Assembly: GCF_029067145.1 (NCBI RefSeq)
Contig: NZ_JAIEFA010000054.1
Coordinates: 1-43,176, forward strand
Length of the DNA stretch: 43,176 nt
Reading direction: 5' to 3'
From: Helicobacter sp.
GTDB taxonomy: Bacteria > Campylobacterota > Campylobacteria > Campylobacterales > Helicobacteraceae
Shown here: one piece after another, positions 8,518 to 17,322 of the stretch
Position numbering within the stretch: position 1 is the stretch's first letter
Layout: the number at the start of each line of letters is the position of its first letter
Translations under genes and position numbers: made by a program
Notes under the pieces: model-generated
Seen by the model: only the letters and a program-made list of their open reading frames with translations
Databases searched by the model: none
What the model was told of the DNA's origin: nothing

Positions 8518-9825
8518 TTATGATTTTTTATTGAAAAATTTATAAAAGAATTCCACTTTGCTCACTTCCTCTCCACGCGTAACAAAAAATTCGCCTTTCT
8601 TGAGATTCCGCCTTATCGTGCTTCCAGCACCGATGAGACAATCGTCTTCAATCACCACAGGTGCTACTGCTTGCGAATCACTCCCAATAAATACATTTTT
8701 TCCAATTATTGTTTTATGCTTACCCTTGCCATCGTAATTACAAGTAATAAAGCCCGCGCCAATATTTGTCCCGCTTCCTATTTCGCTATCTCCAATATAA
8801 CTTAAATGTCCCGCTTTGACGCTCTCTAATTGGGATTTTTTCACTTCTACAAAGTTTCCAATATGCGTATTTTTTATCACGCTCTGAGGACGCAAATGCG
8901 CCAAAGGTCCCACATCGCTAGATTCTATAATGCTAGATTCTATAATACTTTGTGCTTTAATATGAGAATTGATGATTTTAGAATCTCCACAAATGCGAAC
9001 ACCATTTTCTACCACACATTCGCCAACAAATTCCACACCCTCTTCAATATAAATTGTATTAGGCAAACACATCAAAACACCTTTTTTCATCCAAGATTCC
9101 TTGATACGCTCACCCAAAATTTCTTCCGCTCTTGCAAGGTCTAATTTATCATTTACGCCTTTAAAATTTGTAATCTCCACAAATAAGGGCATAATCGTTA
9201 CAGAATCCCTCCTTGCAAGTGCGATAATATCTGTCAAATAATATTCTTTTTGCGCATTATTATTATCCAAATGTGGCAGATAAGATTCTAAAATTTCGCG
9301 GTTAAAACAATAAACCCCTGCATTTAATGTGTGAAGTGCTAAAATTTCTGCGCTTGCGTCTTTTTCCTCTATGATTTCTTGCACTTGATTCTCGCGGATA
9401 ACAACGCGTCCATAACCATTTGTATTGGGCAAGTCAAGCACACTCATTATAATATCAGAATCCAAGTGCGTAAATTTTACTAATTCCTCTGCTTGCACTA
9501 AAGGCATATCACCATTTAAAACCAAAACTTTCTTATATTTTGGTATATAATTTTTAAGCGCACCGCCTGTTCCTGGAAAATCTACCAAATCCTGATATAA
9601 AAAGTGAATTTTATCTCCAAAATATTCTTGCATTTTTTCTTTAATTAACTCTGCTTCAAAACCCAAAATTACACAAACATCATCACTTAACTTCAAAGAT
9701 TCTTTGATACTATAAAATAGCATTTCACGCCCACAAATTTTATGCAAGACTTTAGGGGTATTAGACTTCATACGCGTGCCTTTACCAGCCGCCAAAATCA
9801 CAATGGATAAGGAGTTTTTATTCAT
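8518..9825 (-). CDS. glmU: Bifunctional GlmU (GlcNAc-1-P uridyltransferase / GlcN-1-P acetyltransferase)
   Basis: GlmU makes UDP-GlcNAc from glucosamine-1-phosphate, acetyl-CoA and UTP, the precursor of peptidoglycan and lipid A. The N-terminal nucleotidyltransferase has LAAGKGTRMKSNTPK (11-25) and LNGDMPL; the C-terminal left-handed beta-helix carries hexapeptide repeats (SYIGDSEIGSGTNIGAG) and CNYDGKGKHKT. 435 residues is normal for Campylobacterota. It diverges from motA across 134 bases. Confidence 0.97.
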   Translation of the reverse strand: MNKNSLSIVILAAGKGTRMKSNTPKVLHKICGREMLFYSIKESLKLSDDVCVILGFEAELIKEKMQEYFGDKIHFLYQDLVDFPGTGGALKNYIPKYKKVLVLNGDMPLVQAEELVKFTHLDSDIIMSVLDLPNTNGYGRVVIRENQVQEIIEEKDASAEILALHTLNAGVYCFNREILESYLPHLDNNNAQKEYYLTDIIALARRDSVTIMPLFVEITNFKGVNDKLDLARAEEILGERIKESWMKKGVLMCLPNTIYIEEGVEFVGECVVENGVRICGDSKIINSHIKAQSIIESSIIESSDVGPLAHLRPQSVIKNTHIGNFVEVKKSQLESVKAGHLSYIGDSEIGSGTNIGAGFITCNYDGKGKHKTIIGKNVFIGSDSQAVAPVVIEDDCLIGAGSTIRRNLKKGEFFVTRGEEVSKVEFFYKFFNKKS

Positions 9826-9862
9826 AAGCTAAAGATTCCACTTTTAAAGATAATTTAAACAA

Positions 9863-9868
9863 ATTTTA
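9863..9868 (-). promoter_or_regulatory. Candidate extended -10 for glmU
   Basis: TGTTAAAAT on the minus strand, an extended -10 form, about 40 bases before the glmU start. The rest of the 134-base glmU-motA gap is near-pure A/T. A motA promoter must also be here but no single hexamer stands out. Confidence 0.35.
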
Positions 9869-9959
9869 ACACAATAAAGTTTAAAATTTATATTTTAAAA
9901 TCAAATAAAAATTATTTTCTTAAGGTTTAATTTTCTAAATTTTGTAAGGAAGCGCAAAT

Positions 9960-10724
9960 ATGGATTTAGGGTCAGTTGCAGGAATTTCGTTATCACTTAT
10001 ACTTTTAGGCACAGCAATGGCACTTGGTGTAGGGATTGCACCCTACCTTGATGTTCCCTCTATTCTCATCACCGTTGGAGGCTCTATCACAAGCTTATTG
10101 ATTGCCTACAAAATGGAAAGTATGAAAAAGTTTTTCACTTACTTTATGATTGCTTTTAAACCTCAAACTTTTGATGTCCCGGGACTCATCAAAAAACTTG
10201 TAGATTATTCCACACAAGCAAGACGCGATGGAATCCTATCTTTAGAACAACAATCCAACCAAGAAGAAAATGAATTTTTGAAACGTGGATTAAATATGGC
10301 AATTGACGGTGCAGAGCCTGATAGTATTCGGGATTTGCTAGAAACCGATATGGACAGAACACTTGAAAGACATAAAGATAATGCAGGTATTTTTGATACT
10401 TGGGCAGCGTTTGCGGGTTCTTATGGAATGCTTGGAACGCTTATCGGACTTGTTGCGATGCTTTTAAATATGTCTGACCCTGCTTCCATTGGACCTGCGA
10501 TGGCGGTTGCCTTGCTGACTACATTTTATGGCTCATTTGTTGGAAATGTTGTAGGCTCACCGATTGCAAATATTCTAAAAGTGCGCGCAGCAGATGAAGC
10601 ATTGGTTAAACTTTTAATCATTGAAGGGATTATGTCTATTCAAGCGGGTGATAACCCGCGCGCACTTGAAGCAAAATTGCTGACATTCTTGCCGCCAAAT
10701 CAACGCGTTAGTCAATTTGAATAA
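9960..10724 (+). CDS. motA: Flagellar motor stator protein MotA
   Basis: MotA (254 residues) forms the proton-conducting stator with MotB in the inner membrane. Four hydrophobic segments are visible: about 5-25, 31-50, 145-170 and 178-200, with the long cytoplasmic loop between the second and third. Conserved family segments include ILITVGGSITS, GTLIGLVAMLLNM and the AVALLTTFYGSFVGN helix. AAGGA precedes the ATG by 8 bases. MotB follows 11 bases later, and fliP is in the same operon. Confidence 0.97.
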   Translation: MDLGSVAGISLSLILLGTAMALGVGIAPYLDVPSILITVGGSITSLLIAYKMESMKKFFTYFMIAFKPQTFDVPGLIKKLVDYSTQARRDGILSLEQQSNQEENEFLKRGLNMAIDGAEPDSIRDLLETDMDRTLERHKDNAGIFDTWAAFAGSYGMLGTLIGLVAMLLNMSDPASIGPAMAVALLTTFYGSFVGNVVGSPIANILKVRAADEALVKLLIIEGIMSIQAGDNPRALEAKLLTFLPPNQRVSQFE

Positions 10725-10735
10725 AGACTAAATAA

Positions 10736-11659
10736 ATGGGAAAAACTCGTTGTCCGCCTTGTGATTGTCCTCAAGTTCTGCCGCTTTGGCTTGGAACTTA
10801 TGGGGATATGGTTACATTGATTCTAACATTTTTTATTTTGATTCTTTCTATGGTAACTTTTGATGCTAAAAAACTCACAGAAGCAGAAGGAAGTATGAAA
10901 GGTGCAATGTCCTTGTTAAGCGGAGGAATCAAAACTGAGCCAGACAATACGAGAATCCAACAACAAGCCGATATGACAACAGAACCAGAAAGTGCGGAAG
11001 AAGTCAAAAAAATTGAAAGTGAGATTTTGGATTTCAAGGAAAATGTTCGCGTCTCTTTGGGACCCTCTAATATCGTAGATGATGGGAGCGAGGGCTTTAT
11101 TTTGCGCTTTAGCGGTAAATTGCTATTTGAAAAAGGCGCAACAACACTCCACAACGAAGAGGAGGTTCTATTCCTTAAAAGGCTTGCATTGATTTTGCAA
11201 AAAATGCCCGCTAATTTGCACGCAGATGTGATTGGCTATACCGATAATTCCCCCATCACTCCTACAACGAAATACAAAGACGATATGGGTTTAAGCGCAC
11301 TTAGAGCATTAAGCGTCTCTAAAATCTTGATAGAAAACAAAGTCAATCCCAAAAAACTTACTTCTCTTGGAAATGGGGCAAGTAATTTTGTTGTGCCAAA
11401 CACAAGCGAAGAGAATCGTTCAAGCAACAGACGCGTAGAGTTTAGGTTTTATCCTGATGATAAACTTTTGCATAAGACACAAAATATCTTGGACAGAACG
11501 ATTCAACAAAATATTATCCAAGAAAAAAATATCCAAGAAATTGCGCCAAACCAAGAATCCAACACGCAAGAAAATGAAATTCCACAAAATAGCACGATTC
11601 AATCACAACAATTTAACACGAATCCTTATGCTTTGGCATTTTTAACAAGGAAGTCTTAG
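10736..11659 (+). CDS. motB: Flagellar motor stator protein MotB
   Basis: MotB anchors the stator to peptidoglycan. A short cytoplasmic N-terminus with Cys and Pro is followed by one membrane helix (about 18-41) containing the proton-binding Asp24 (GTYGDMVTLIL). The C-terminal OmpA-like domain (about 115-242) has the GYTDNSP and NRRVEFRF peptidoglycan-binding segments. After that comes an unusual 60-residue Asn/Gln-rich tail, probably disordered. The stop codon overlaps the fliP GTG start by one base. Confidence 0.96.
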   Translation: MGKTRCPPCDCPQVLPLWLGTYGDMVTLILTFFILILSMVTFDAKKLTEAEGSMKGAMSLLSGGIKTEPDNTRIQQQADMTTEPESAEEVKKIESEILDFKENVRVSLGPSNIVDDGSEGFILRFSGKLLFEKGATTLHNEEEVLFLKRLALILQKMPANLHADVIGYTDNSPITPTTKYKDDMGLSALRALSVSKILIENKVNPKKLTSLGNGASNFVVPNTSEENRSSNRRVEFRFYPDDKLLHKTQNILDRTIQQNIIQEKNIQEIAPNQESNTQENEIPQNSTIQSQQFNTNPYALAFLTRKS

Positions 11660-12411
11660 TGGGGCGATTCTTATTTCTTTTGCTTTTTAGTGCGCTCTCG
11701 CTTTTTGCAGCACCGCCGCAATTACCTCAAAGCCCCACAATTCCAACCGTGGATTTAACACTCACCGCACCCACAGAACCCGGTGATTTGGTTACAACAC
11801 TCAATATTGTTGTTGTTTTAACTCTACTTGTTTTAGCACCTTCTTTAATCCTAATGGCAACAAGCTTTGCTAGAATCCTTGTTGTGCTTGCTTTTTTGCG
11901 CACTGCAATGGGAACACAACAATCCCCACCCACACAATTATTAGTTTCCTTTGCCTTAATTTTAACATTTTTTATTATGGAACCCGTCGCCAAAGAGGGT
12001 TACAATCAGGGCATAGCCCCTTATATTGCCAAAGAGATTCCCTATGATGAAGCCTTTTTGCGTGCTTCTCAACCTTTTAAAGATTTTATGATTCGAAACA
12101 CGCGCCCCAAAGATTTAGCATTATTTTATCGCATTCGTAATATTGAAAACCCGCAAAGTGCGCAAGATGTGCCACTAAGCATTGCCTTGCCCGCTTTTAT
12201 TATTAGCGAAATGAAAACCGCCTTTCAAATTGGATTCCTACTTTATTTGCCCTTTTTAGTTATTGATATGGTCATCAGCTCCATTCTTATGGCAATGGGA
12301 ATGATGATGTTGCCTCCCACAATGATTTCATTGCCCTTTAAGATTCTTGTTTTCATTCTAGTAGATGGCTTCAACTTGCTGACAATGAATCTAGTGCAAA
12401 GTTTTCGGTAG
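11659..12411 (+). CDS. fliP: Flagellar export gate protein FliP
   Basis: FliP is a core subunit of the FliPQR export gate in the flagellar basal body. The protein (250 residues) has a cleavable N-terminal signal sequence (FLFLLLFSALSLFAAP), a conserved TSFARILVVLAFLRTAMG segment and C-terminal helices with MMMLPPTMISLPFKI, all diagnostic for FliP/SctR. The start is GTG overlapping the motB stop; AAGGAAG lies 5 bases upstream. Placement of fliP behind motAB couples stator and export-gate synthesis. Confidence 0.96.
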   Translation: MGRFLFLLLFSALSLFAAPPQLPQSPTIPTVDLTLTAPTEPGDLVTTLNIVVVLTLLVLAPSLILMATSFARILVVLAFLRTAMGTQQSPPTQLLVSFALILTFFIMEPVAKEGYNQGIAPYIAKEIPYDEAFLRASQPFKDFMIRNTRPKDLALFYRIRNIENPQSAQDVPLSIALPAFIISEMKTAFQIGFLLYLPFLVIDMVISSILMAMGMMMLPPTMISLPFKILVFILVDGFNLLTMNLVQSFR

Positions 12412-12413
12412 CA

Positions 12414-13541
12414 ATGGCTTGTAAATATCTTGGACTTTGTGGTGGTTGCACAGAAGTAAGTTTAGAATCCAAAACAACGCAAGCAAGCCTTTTATTAAAC
12501 CTAAGCAACTTTGAGATTTTCAGCAGTCAAGATTCAGGTTTTAGGGCGCGCGCAGAGATTGGAATCTATCATCTTGACAACAAAATCCATTTTGCAATGC
12601 GTCGCTTGAATCCGACAGACAAGAAAGAATCCCGCTTTGTTCTTATAGAAAATTGTCCCAATTTACTTCCAAAGATTCAGCAAACCTTATTTATTTTAAA
12701 AGATTTGCTCAATACAGCTGAATTTTATGATTTTACAACCCGTCTTTTTAGTTTAGAGATTCTCTCCTCTCAAACCAATGCGATTCTTTTAACCTTGATT
12801 TATCACAGAAATTTAACAGAATCTTGGAAAAAAGAAGCAGAAAATTTACGCCAAAAGCTGCAACTTGCCCTAAATCTTGAAATTCATCTCATAGGACGCT
12901 CCAAAGGCGTAAAATGGGTTGTGGGCAAGGATTATTTAATAGAATCCTTAAGAATCCTTGATAAAACCTATCTCTATCGCTATTTTGAAGGAGCTTTCAC
13001 GCAGCCTAATCCTCTTATCAACACACAAATGATTACTTGGATTTTGCGACATTTGGAGGACTCTAAGACGCAAGATTTGCTAGAAATGTATTGTGGTTGC
13101 GGTAACTTTACGATTCCGCTTGCACAAAAATTTCGCAAAGTGCTTGCCACTGAAATCTCCAAAACCTCTATCCAAGCGGCACAATTTGCAACACAAATCA
13201 ATCAAATTTCAAATATCCATTTCGTTCGCTTAAGCGGAGAGGAATGCAAAGAAGCCCTAAATAATGTGCGAAAATTTCATCGCTTAAGAGAAATTCCTTT
13301 GGATTCTTTCTATTTTGGTGCAGTATTGATTGACCCACCACGTGCTGGTTTAGGAGCAGAAATTTGTTATTTTTTGCAGAGATTCCAAACAATTATTTAT
13401 ATCTCGTGCAATCCTGTAAGCCTCAAAAAAGATTTAGAGATTCTCACACAAACACATACGATTCTGCACACCGCCTTTTTTGACCAATTTCCCCATACGC
13501 ACCATTTAGAATCTGGCGTGATTTTAAAGAGTAAATCCTAA
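12414..13541 (+). CDS. trmA: tRNA (uracil-5-)-methyltransferase TrmA
   Basis: TrmA makes m5U54 in the T-loop of tRNA using SAM. The C-terminal Rossmann domain has the family signatures LLEMYCGCGNFTIPLA, LIDPPRAGLG, the nucleophile motif YISCNP and the base-elimination glutamate in FDQFPHTHHLESG, which is the TrmA-type ending. Unlike E. coli TrmA, the N-terminus holds a C-x5-C-x2-C pattern (Cys3, Cys9, Cys12), with a further Cys in LIENCPNLL. This resembles the Fe-S cluster motif of the RlmD/RlmC relatives. Its ATG is 2 bases after fliP stops, so it is the distal gene of the motAB-fliP operon. Confidence 0.88.
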   Translation: MACKYLGLCGGCTEVSLESKTTQASLLLNLSNFEIFSSQDSGFRARAEIGIYHLDNKIHFAMRRLNPTDKKESRFVLIENCPNLLPKIQQTLFILKDLLNTAEFYDFTTRLFSLEILSSQTNAILLTLIYHRNLTESWKKEAENLRQKLQLALNLEIHLIGRSKGVKWVVGKDYLIESLRILDKTYLYRYFEGAFTQPNPLINTQMITWILRHLEDSKTQDLLEMYCGCGNFTIPLAQKFRKVLATEISKTSIQAAQFATQINQISNIHFVRLSGEECKEALNNVRKFHRLREIPLDSFYFGAVLIDPPRAGLGAEICYFLQRFQTIIYISCNPVSLKKDLEILTQTHTILHTAFFDQFPHTHHLESGVILKSKS

Positions 13542-13557
13542 TCAGTAAGGTAAGAAA

Positions 13558-14455
13558 ATGAAAGCTTATCGTGTTTATCAGGTAGATTCCTAAAAGTAAA
13601 TTTTATGGAAATCCTGCGGGTGTTGTTTTGAATGCTGATGGCTTAAGTGAAACACAAATGCAGCAAATTGCGCGAGAATTAAACAATTCAGAAACAGCCT
13701 TTATCCTCTCCCCTACCGCTAGTCATTATGATATAGAAGTGCGATTCTTTACTCCTACAAAAGAAGTTCCCATCTGCGGACACGCAACGATTGCTGCGCA
13801 CTACATTAGAGCCTTAGAACAGGGAAAAATAGGAAAAGTTTTGCAAAAGACAAAAGCAGGGATTCTGCCTGTGGATATTGCACAAGAAAACAATGATTTT
13901 AGCATTACAATGACGCAAGGAACACCACAGATAGAAAAACCGCTTAATGCGTCCATTGCAAGTAAAATCATTAATAGCTCAGGAATCCAACCTCAAGACA
14001 TTAGAGAAGATTGCCCAATTGCAATTGCCTCCACAGGACATTCAAAGGTTATGATTGGCATTAGAGAAAGTGAGCAGCTAAACGCCCTAAAGCCAAATTT
14101 AGAGGCTTTAAGCTCCATTAGCGCGGAGATTTCTTGCAATGGATTCTACATTTTCACGCTTCATTTGGGTGAGATTCCATTTGTGCGCGGGAGAATGTTT
14201 TCCCCCGCAGTTGGTATTGCAGAAGACCAGGTTACAGGAAATGCCAATGGAGCTTTGGGTGCTTATTTGGTTCATTATGGAATCGCAAAACATCTAGAAA
14301 CCCCAAACAATCTCTCCTTTGAGATTCTACAAGGAGAAGCTATCAAAAGAATAGGTGGAATGCGTGTGAATATAGAGATTCAAAATGGAAAGCCTATTTT
14401 AGTGCAAATCACGGGACAAGCAGTTGTTTGCTTTAAGACAGAAATTTACATTTAA
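13558..14455 (+). pseudogene. PhzF/YddE-family isomerase, frameshifted near its N-terminus
   Basis: PhzF-family proteins are diaminopimelate-epimerase-fold isomerases of mostly unknown substrate. An ATG at 13558 with AAGG upstream opens MKAYRVYQVDS and then stops at TAA 13591. The matching continuation KFYGNPAGVVLNADGLSE lies in the +1 frame and runs intact to 14455, with the catalytic Glu in NNSETAF and conserved VTGNANGALGAY. YddE reads VDAFTSQPFRGN at this junction; here two residues equivalent to Phe-Thr are missing. A 5-base loss therefore fits better than a single-base sequencing error. If the frame is restored the protein would be about 300 residues, normal for the family. An internal TTG at 13628 could give an N-truncated product of doubtful activity. 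Confidence 0.75.
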
Positions 14456-14484
14456 TTTTACCAAGCACAACGCCTCTAAAAAAC

Positions 14485-14952
14485 TTAAAAATTACCCCTC
14501 GTATCTCTCTGCCTTATCCCCTCATATAATACGATTCCAACGCTTGTTGCAAGGTTTAAACTACGCGCATTATTCTGCATTGGAATCGTGTAGCAAAATT
14601 CTTGATTTGCCTTTAAAATTTCCTCTTTTATTCCCGCGTCTTCGCGTCCAAAATGCAAATACGCACCACCGCCCAAAGGTGCTTGATAATAAGGACATTT
14701 TGCCTTAGTTGTCAAATAAAAATGCGGAATTGGCAACAATGCAGAATCCCAAAACTCTTCTGTGTTTGCCCATTCATAGACTTCCAAATCTTTCCAATAA
14801 TCCATTCCGGCTCGCTTGAGTTCTTTTTGCGAAAGAGTAAAGCCAAGCGGATAAATCAAGTGCAATACAGAATCACTCGCAAAACAAAGGCGTCCAATAT
14901 TCCCTGTGTTTTGTGGAATGCGCGGCTCGTGCAAAACAATATGAAAACGCAT
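14485..14952 (-). CDS. trmL: tRNA (cytidine/uridine-34-2'-O)-methyltransferase TrmL
   Basis: TrmL is a SPOUT methyltransferase that 2'-O-methylates the wobble base of tRNA-Leu isoacceptors. Signatures: HEPRIPQNTGNIGRLC at the N-terminus, FGREDAGI in the middle and RSLNLATSVGIVLYE in the C-terminal knot that binds SAM. I place the start at ATG 14952 (155 residues), preceded by GAGGGA, rather than the TTG at 14967. That start lies 4 bases after the stop of the upstream hypothetical gene. It converges with the PhzF-family pseudogene across 29 bases. Confidence 0.93.
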   Translation of the reverse strand: MRFHIVLHEPRIPQNTGNIGRLCFASDSVLHLIYPLGFTLSQKELKRAGMDYWKDLEVYEWANTEEFWDSALLPIPHFYLTTKAKCPYYQAPLGGGAYLHFGREDAGIKEEILKANQEFCYTIPMQNNARSLNLATSVGIVLYEGIRQRDTRGNF

Positions 14953-14956
14953 ATTT

Positions 14957-15481
14957 TTATCCCTCAATATTCAATGGAGAAGTTGGAGGAGAATTTTGCT
15001 CTTGCGATTCTGTATGCGTAGAATCCTTAGAATCTTTTTGGGCTGTTTTATGGGGGATACTTTCGGAATGACTTGCCGTTTTAGTAGGTTTTTTCAAGGG
15101 AGATTCCACATTGCGTGTTTTGGGCAAAGGGGATTCTTGCTTATGATACATTCTCGCACTTTGGGATTCTTTTTGCGCAGTTTCTTGATGAGTGTTTTCT
15201 TTGTTTTCTAATTCATCAGAATCTTTTGATTTTTGACATAGCAAACCACCCTTACTACAATCTTGCAAAAACTGCACTTTAGAATAAATTGTCTCTCCCT
15301 TAATCAAAGCCTTAAAAATCAATGCGAGTGCGGACGCATTGGTTTTGCAAAATTTACTCAAGTGGTATTTAATAATCCCTATGCGAATTGCGCAAATTGC
15401 TTCAGATTTTTGCTTTTCTGATTTATTGCATTCTTTCTCATTTGCCAAATCTTCTTGTTTTTTCGCAACGAAATCTTGCAT
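14957..15481 (-). CDS. Hypothetical protein with a disordered C-terminal tail
   Basis: I do not recognise a named family. Residues 1-80 look folded: a Lys/Glu-rich helix, then ICAIRIGIIKYHLSKFCK and ALIFKALIKGETIYSKVQFL, with five cysteines in total. Residues about 83-174 are Ser/Thr/Lys/Gln/Glu-rich low complexity, almost certainly disordered. There is no signal peptide or membrane helix. It sits between the thioesterase and trmL on the same strand, 4 bases before trmL, so co-expression is likely. Base composition and codon use resemble the neighbours, so there is no sign of transfer. Confidence 0.7.
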   Translation of the reverse strand: MQDFVAKKQEDLANEKECNKSEKQKSEAICAIRIGIIKYHLSKFCKTNASALALIFKALIKGETIYSKVQFLQDCSKGGLLCQKSKDSDELENKENTHQETAQKESQSARMYHKQESPLPKTRNVESPLKKPTKTASHSESIPHKTAQKDSKDSTHTESQEQNSPPTSPLNIEG

Positions 15482-15501
15482 TTTCTCTCCAAAAAAGAGA
15501 A

Positions 15502-15507
15502 ATTATA
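15502..15507 (-). promoter_or_regulatory. Candidate -10 before the disordered hypothetical gene
   Basis: TATAAT on the minus strand, 21 bases before the ATG at 15481. The intervening leader contains TTTCTCT and AGAGAAA, which could pair and cover the GGAGAG ribosome site. If the transcript starts 6-8 bases after the hexamer, part of the left arm would be lost, so occlusion is uncertain. Confidence 0.35.
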
Positions 15508-15512
15508 ACATA

Positions 15513-15992
15513 TTAAGAACCTTTTTTAGCAAGCTCTATGCGCGCTTTTTTACGATTCAAAGCTTTCTCAAAACGTTTTTTCTCTGCTTCAGTTTTTGGC
15601 TCTAGTGGCGGAGCTTTGACAGGTTTGCCATTTTCATCTACACATACCATCGTAAAATAAGCACTATTTGTATGCATAACGGTGCGCTTGTGAATGTCTT
15701 CAGCAATCACCTTAATGCCCACTTCAAGTGAGCTTGTGCCTGTATAATTTACGGAAGCCAAAAAGGTTACAAGACTTCCCACTTCAATTGGATATTTAAA
15801 GGTTACGCTATCAACCGACAAGGTTACGACATATTTCCCACAATAGCGCGAAGCACAAGCATAAGCCACTTGGTCAAGGAGTTTAAGCAAATCTCCTCCA
15901 TGCACCCTACCCTTGAAATTCGCAACCGCTGGAGTCATTAAGACAGACATTGTAAGAGACTTGATGTCAAAGACGTTTTCCATATTATCCAT
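15513..15992 (-). CDS. Acyl-CoA thioesterase, YciA-type hotdog fold
   Basis: A 159-residue hotdog-fold hydrolase that cleaves acyl-CoA to free acid and CoA. The signature NFKGRVHGGDLLKLLDQVAY places the catalytic Asp in the long central helix, and the C-terminal YFTMVCVDENGKPVKAPPL is characteristic of the YciA/BACH-like group. The tail is Lys/Arg-rich. ATG 15992 is preceded by GGAGAG. It is the first gene of a minus-strand group with the disordered hypothetical protein and trmL, and diverges from murG across 190 bases. Confidence 0.88.
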   Translation of the reverse strand: MDNMENVFDIKSLTMSVLMTPAVANFKGRVHGGDLLKLLDQVAYACASRYCGKYVVTLSVDSVTFKYPIEVGSLVTFLASVNYTGTSSLEVGIKVIAEDIHKRTVMHTNSAYFTMVCVDENGKPVKAPPLEPKTEAEKKRFEKALNRKKARIELAKKGS

Positions 15993-16144
15993 TATAAACT
16001 CTCCTAAAAATTTAAATTACGTTTATCTTAACATTTTTTTGCAAATTTTAAATAAAAAGTATCAAAAAAATTTAACTTTTTATCCAATTTTTATCATTTT
16101 ATACACATTTTATCAAACGATACGCTAAAAGTGTGAAGCTATGT

Positions 16145-16150
16145 TACAAT
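16145..16150 (+). promoter_or_regulatory. Candidate -10 for murG
   Basis: TACAAT about 33 bases before the murG ATG at 16183. It lies inside the stretch that a longer reading frame from 16141 would translate, which argues that 16183 is the real start. The rest of the gap (15993-16140) is A/T-rich with no other obvious signal. Confidence 0.45.
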
Positions 16151-16182
16151 TTGGATATTTTTTGATTTTAGAGGATTTTAAG

Positions 16183-17322
16183 ATGAAAGTAATCATTACA
16201 GGAGGCGGAACAGGAGGACACTTGAGTGTCGCGAGGGCATTTTTAGAAGAATTCCACAAACAGGGCTTTGAATGTCTTTTTGTTGGCTCTCTTAATGGTC
16301 AAGACAAGGCATATTTTGAATCCGATTCTCGCTTGAGCAAAAAATTTTTCTTGCAAACTTCTGGTGTCGTCAATCAAAAAGGATTCAAAAAACTCCAATC
16401 CTTATGGCAGCAAGCCAAAGCACTCCAAAATGCGATTGGAATCTTAAGAAAGGAAAAACAGATTGACTTTGTCTTGTCTGTGGGGGGATATTCCGCTGCA
16501 CCCACAGCATTTGGAGCGATTTTGCTTGGGATTCCACTCTTTATCCACGAACAAAATGCACAAATCGGAAAGCTTAACAGAATCCTAAAACCCTATGCAA
16601 AAATATTTTTTTCCTCTTATTTACCCTCCTCGCCTTTAAGATATTATCCAATTAATCAAACATTTTTCACGCACGCAAGAGTGCGCAAAAACATAAAGAA
16701 TCTGCTTTTTATGGGGGGTTCTCAAGGAGCTAGAGCCATCAACAACTTTGCGCTAGCTCTCGCAGAAGATATAAAACAAAAAGGATTGCGCATTTACCAC
16801 CAATGTGGTAAAGCAGAATTCACGCGCGTACTTCAAGAATACCTCAATCTCAATTTAAAGATTGGGATTTTAAAAGAAAATGTAGAATCCTTAAATAATA
16901 TAGAATCCCAAAAGATACAAATCGGCGCATTAGAGGATTTAGAAAATGTAGATGTTGTGCTTTTTGGATTCAGCACACAAATGCCAGAGATTTTCAAAAA
17001 ATGCGATTTTGCAATTTGCCGCGCGGGCGCTAGCTCTTTGTGGGAATTATGCGCGAATGGTTTGCCCGCACTCTTCGTCCCTTATCCTTATGCAGCGGGT
17101 AATCATCAATATTATAATGCAAAATTCTTAGAGGAAAAGGGGCTTGGATTCTTATGCTTAGAGCAAGATTTGTTTTGCGAAGTTTTGTGGGATAGCTTGG
17201 AGCTTCTAAAGAAAGATAAAATTGCGCAGATTAGTCAAGATTTACAAAAAGAATGTTCAGCACAAGCCCTCAAACAAATGAGCGATTGTATCGTGGCAAA
17301 ACTCAAGTCTAAGAATCCTTAA
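16183..17322 (+). CDS. murG: UDP-GlcNAc:undecaprenyl-PP-MurNAc-pentapeptide GlcNAc transferase MurG
   Basis: MurG adds GlcNAc to lipid I to form lipid II at the inner face of the membrane. The N-terminal G-loop is ITGGGTGGHLSVA (4-16). The second loop MGGSQGA and the UDP-GlcNAc-binding CRAGASSLWEL segment are intact, as is the VPYPYAAGNHQYYNA motif. I choose ATG 16183 (379 residues) rather than 16141, because the protein family begins MKVIITGGG, GAGG lies 8 bases upstream, and a -10 hexamer overlaps the alternative start region. The 3' end overlaps the convergent HD-domain gene by 14 bases. Confidence 0.95.
   Translation: MKVIITGGGTGGHLSVARAFLEEFHKQGFECLFVGSLNGQDKAYFESDSRLSKKFFLQTSGVVNQKGFKKLQSLWQQAKALQNAIGILRKEKQIDFVLSVGGYSAAPTAFGAILLGIPLFIHEQNAQIGKLNRILKPYAKIFFSSYLPSSPLRYYPINQTFFTHARVRKNIKNLLFMGGSQGARAINNFALALAEDIKQKGLRIYHQCGKAEFTRVLQEYLNLNLKIGILKENVESLNNIESQKIQIGALEDLENVDVVLFGFSTQMPEIFKKCDFAICRAGASSLWELCANGLPALFVPYPYAAGNHQYYNAKFLEEKGLGFLCLEQDLFCEVLWDSLELLKKDKIAQISQDLQKECSAQALKQMSDCIVAKLKSKNP

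Noticed and set aside
16141..16182. 14-residue N-terminal extension of MurG
   Set aside because: It overlaps a -10 hexamer, lacks a ribosome site, and the family begins at MKVIITGGG.
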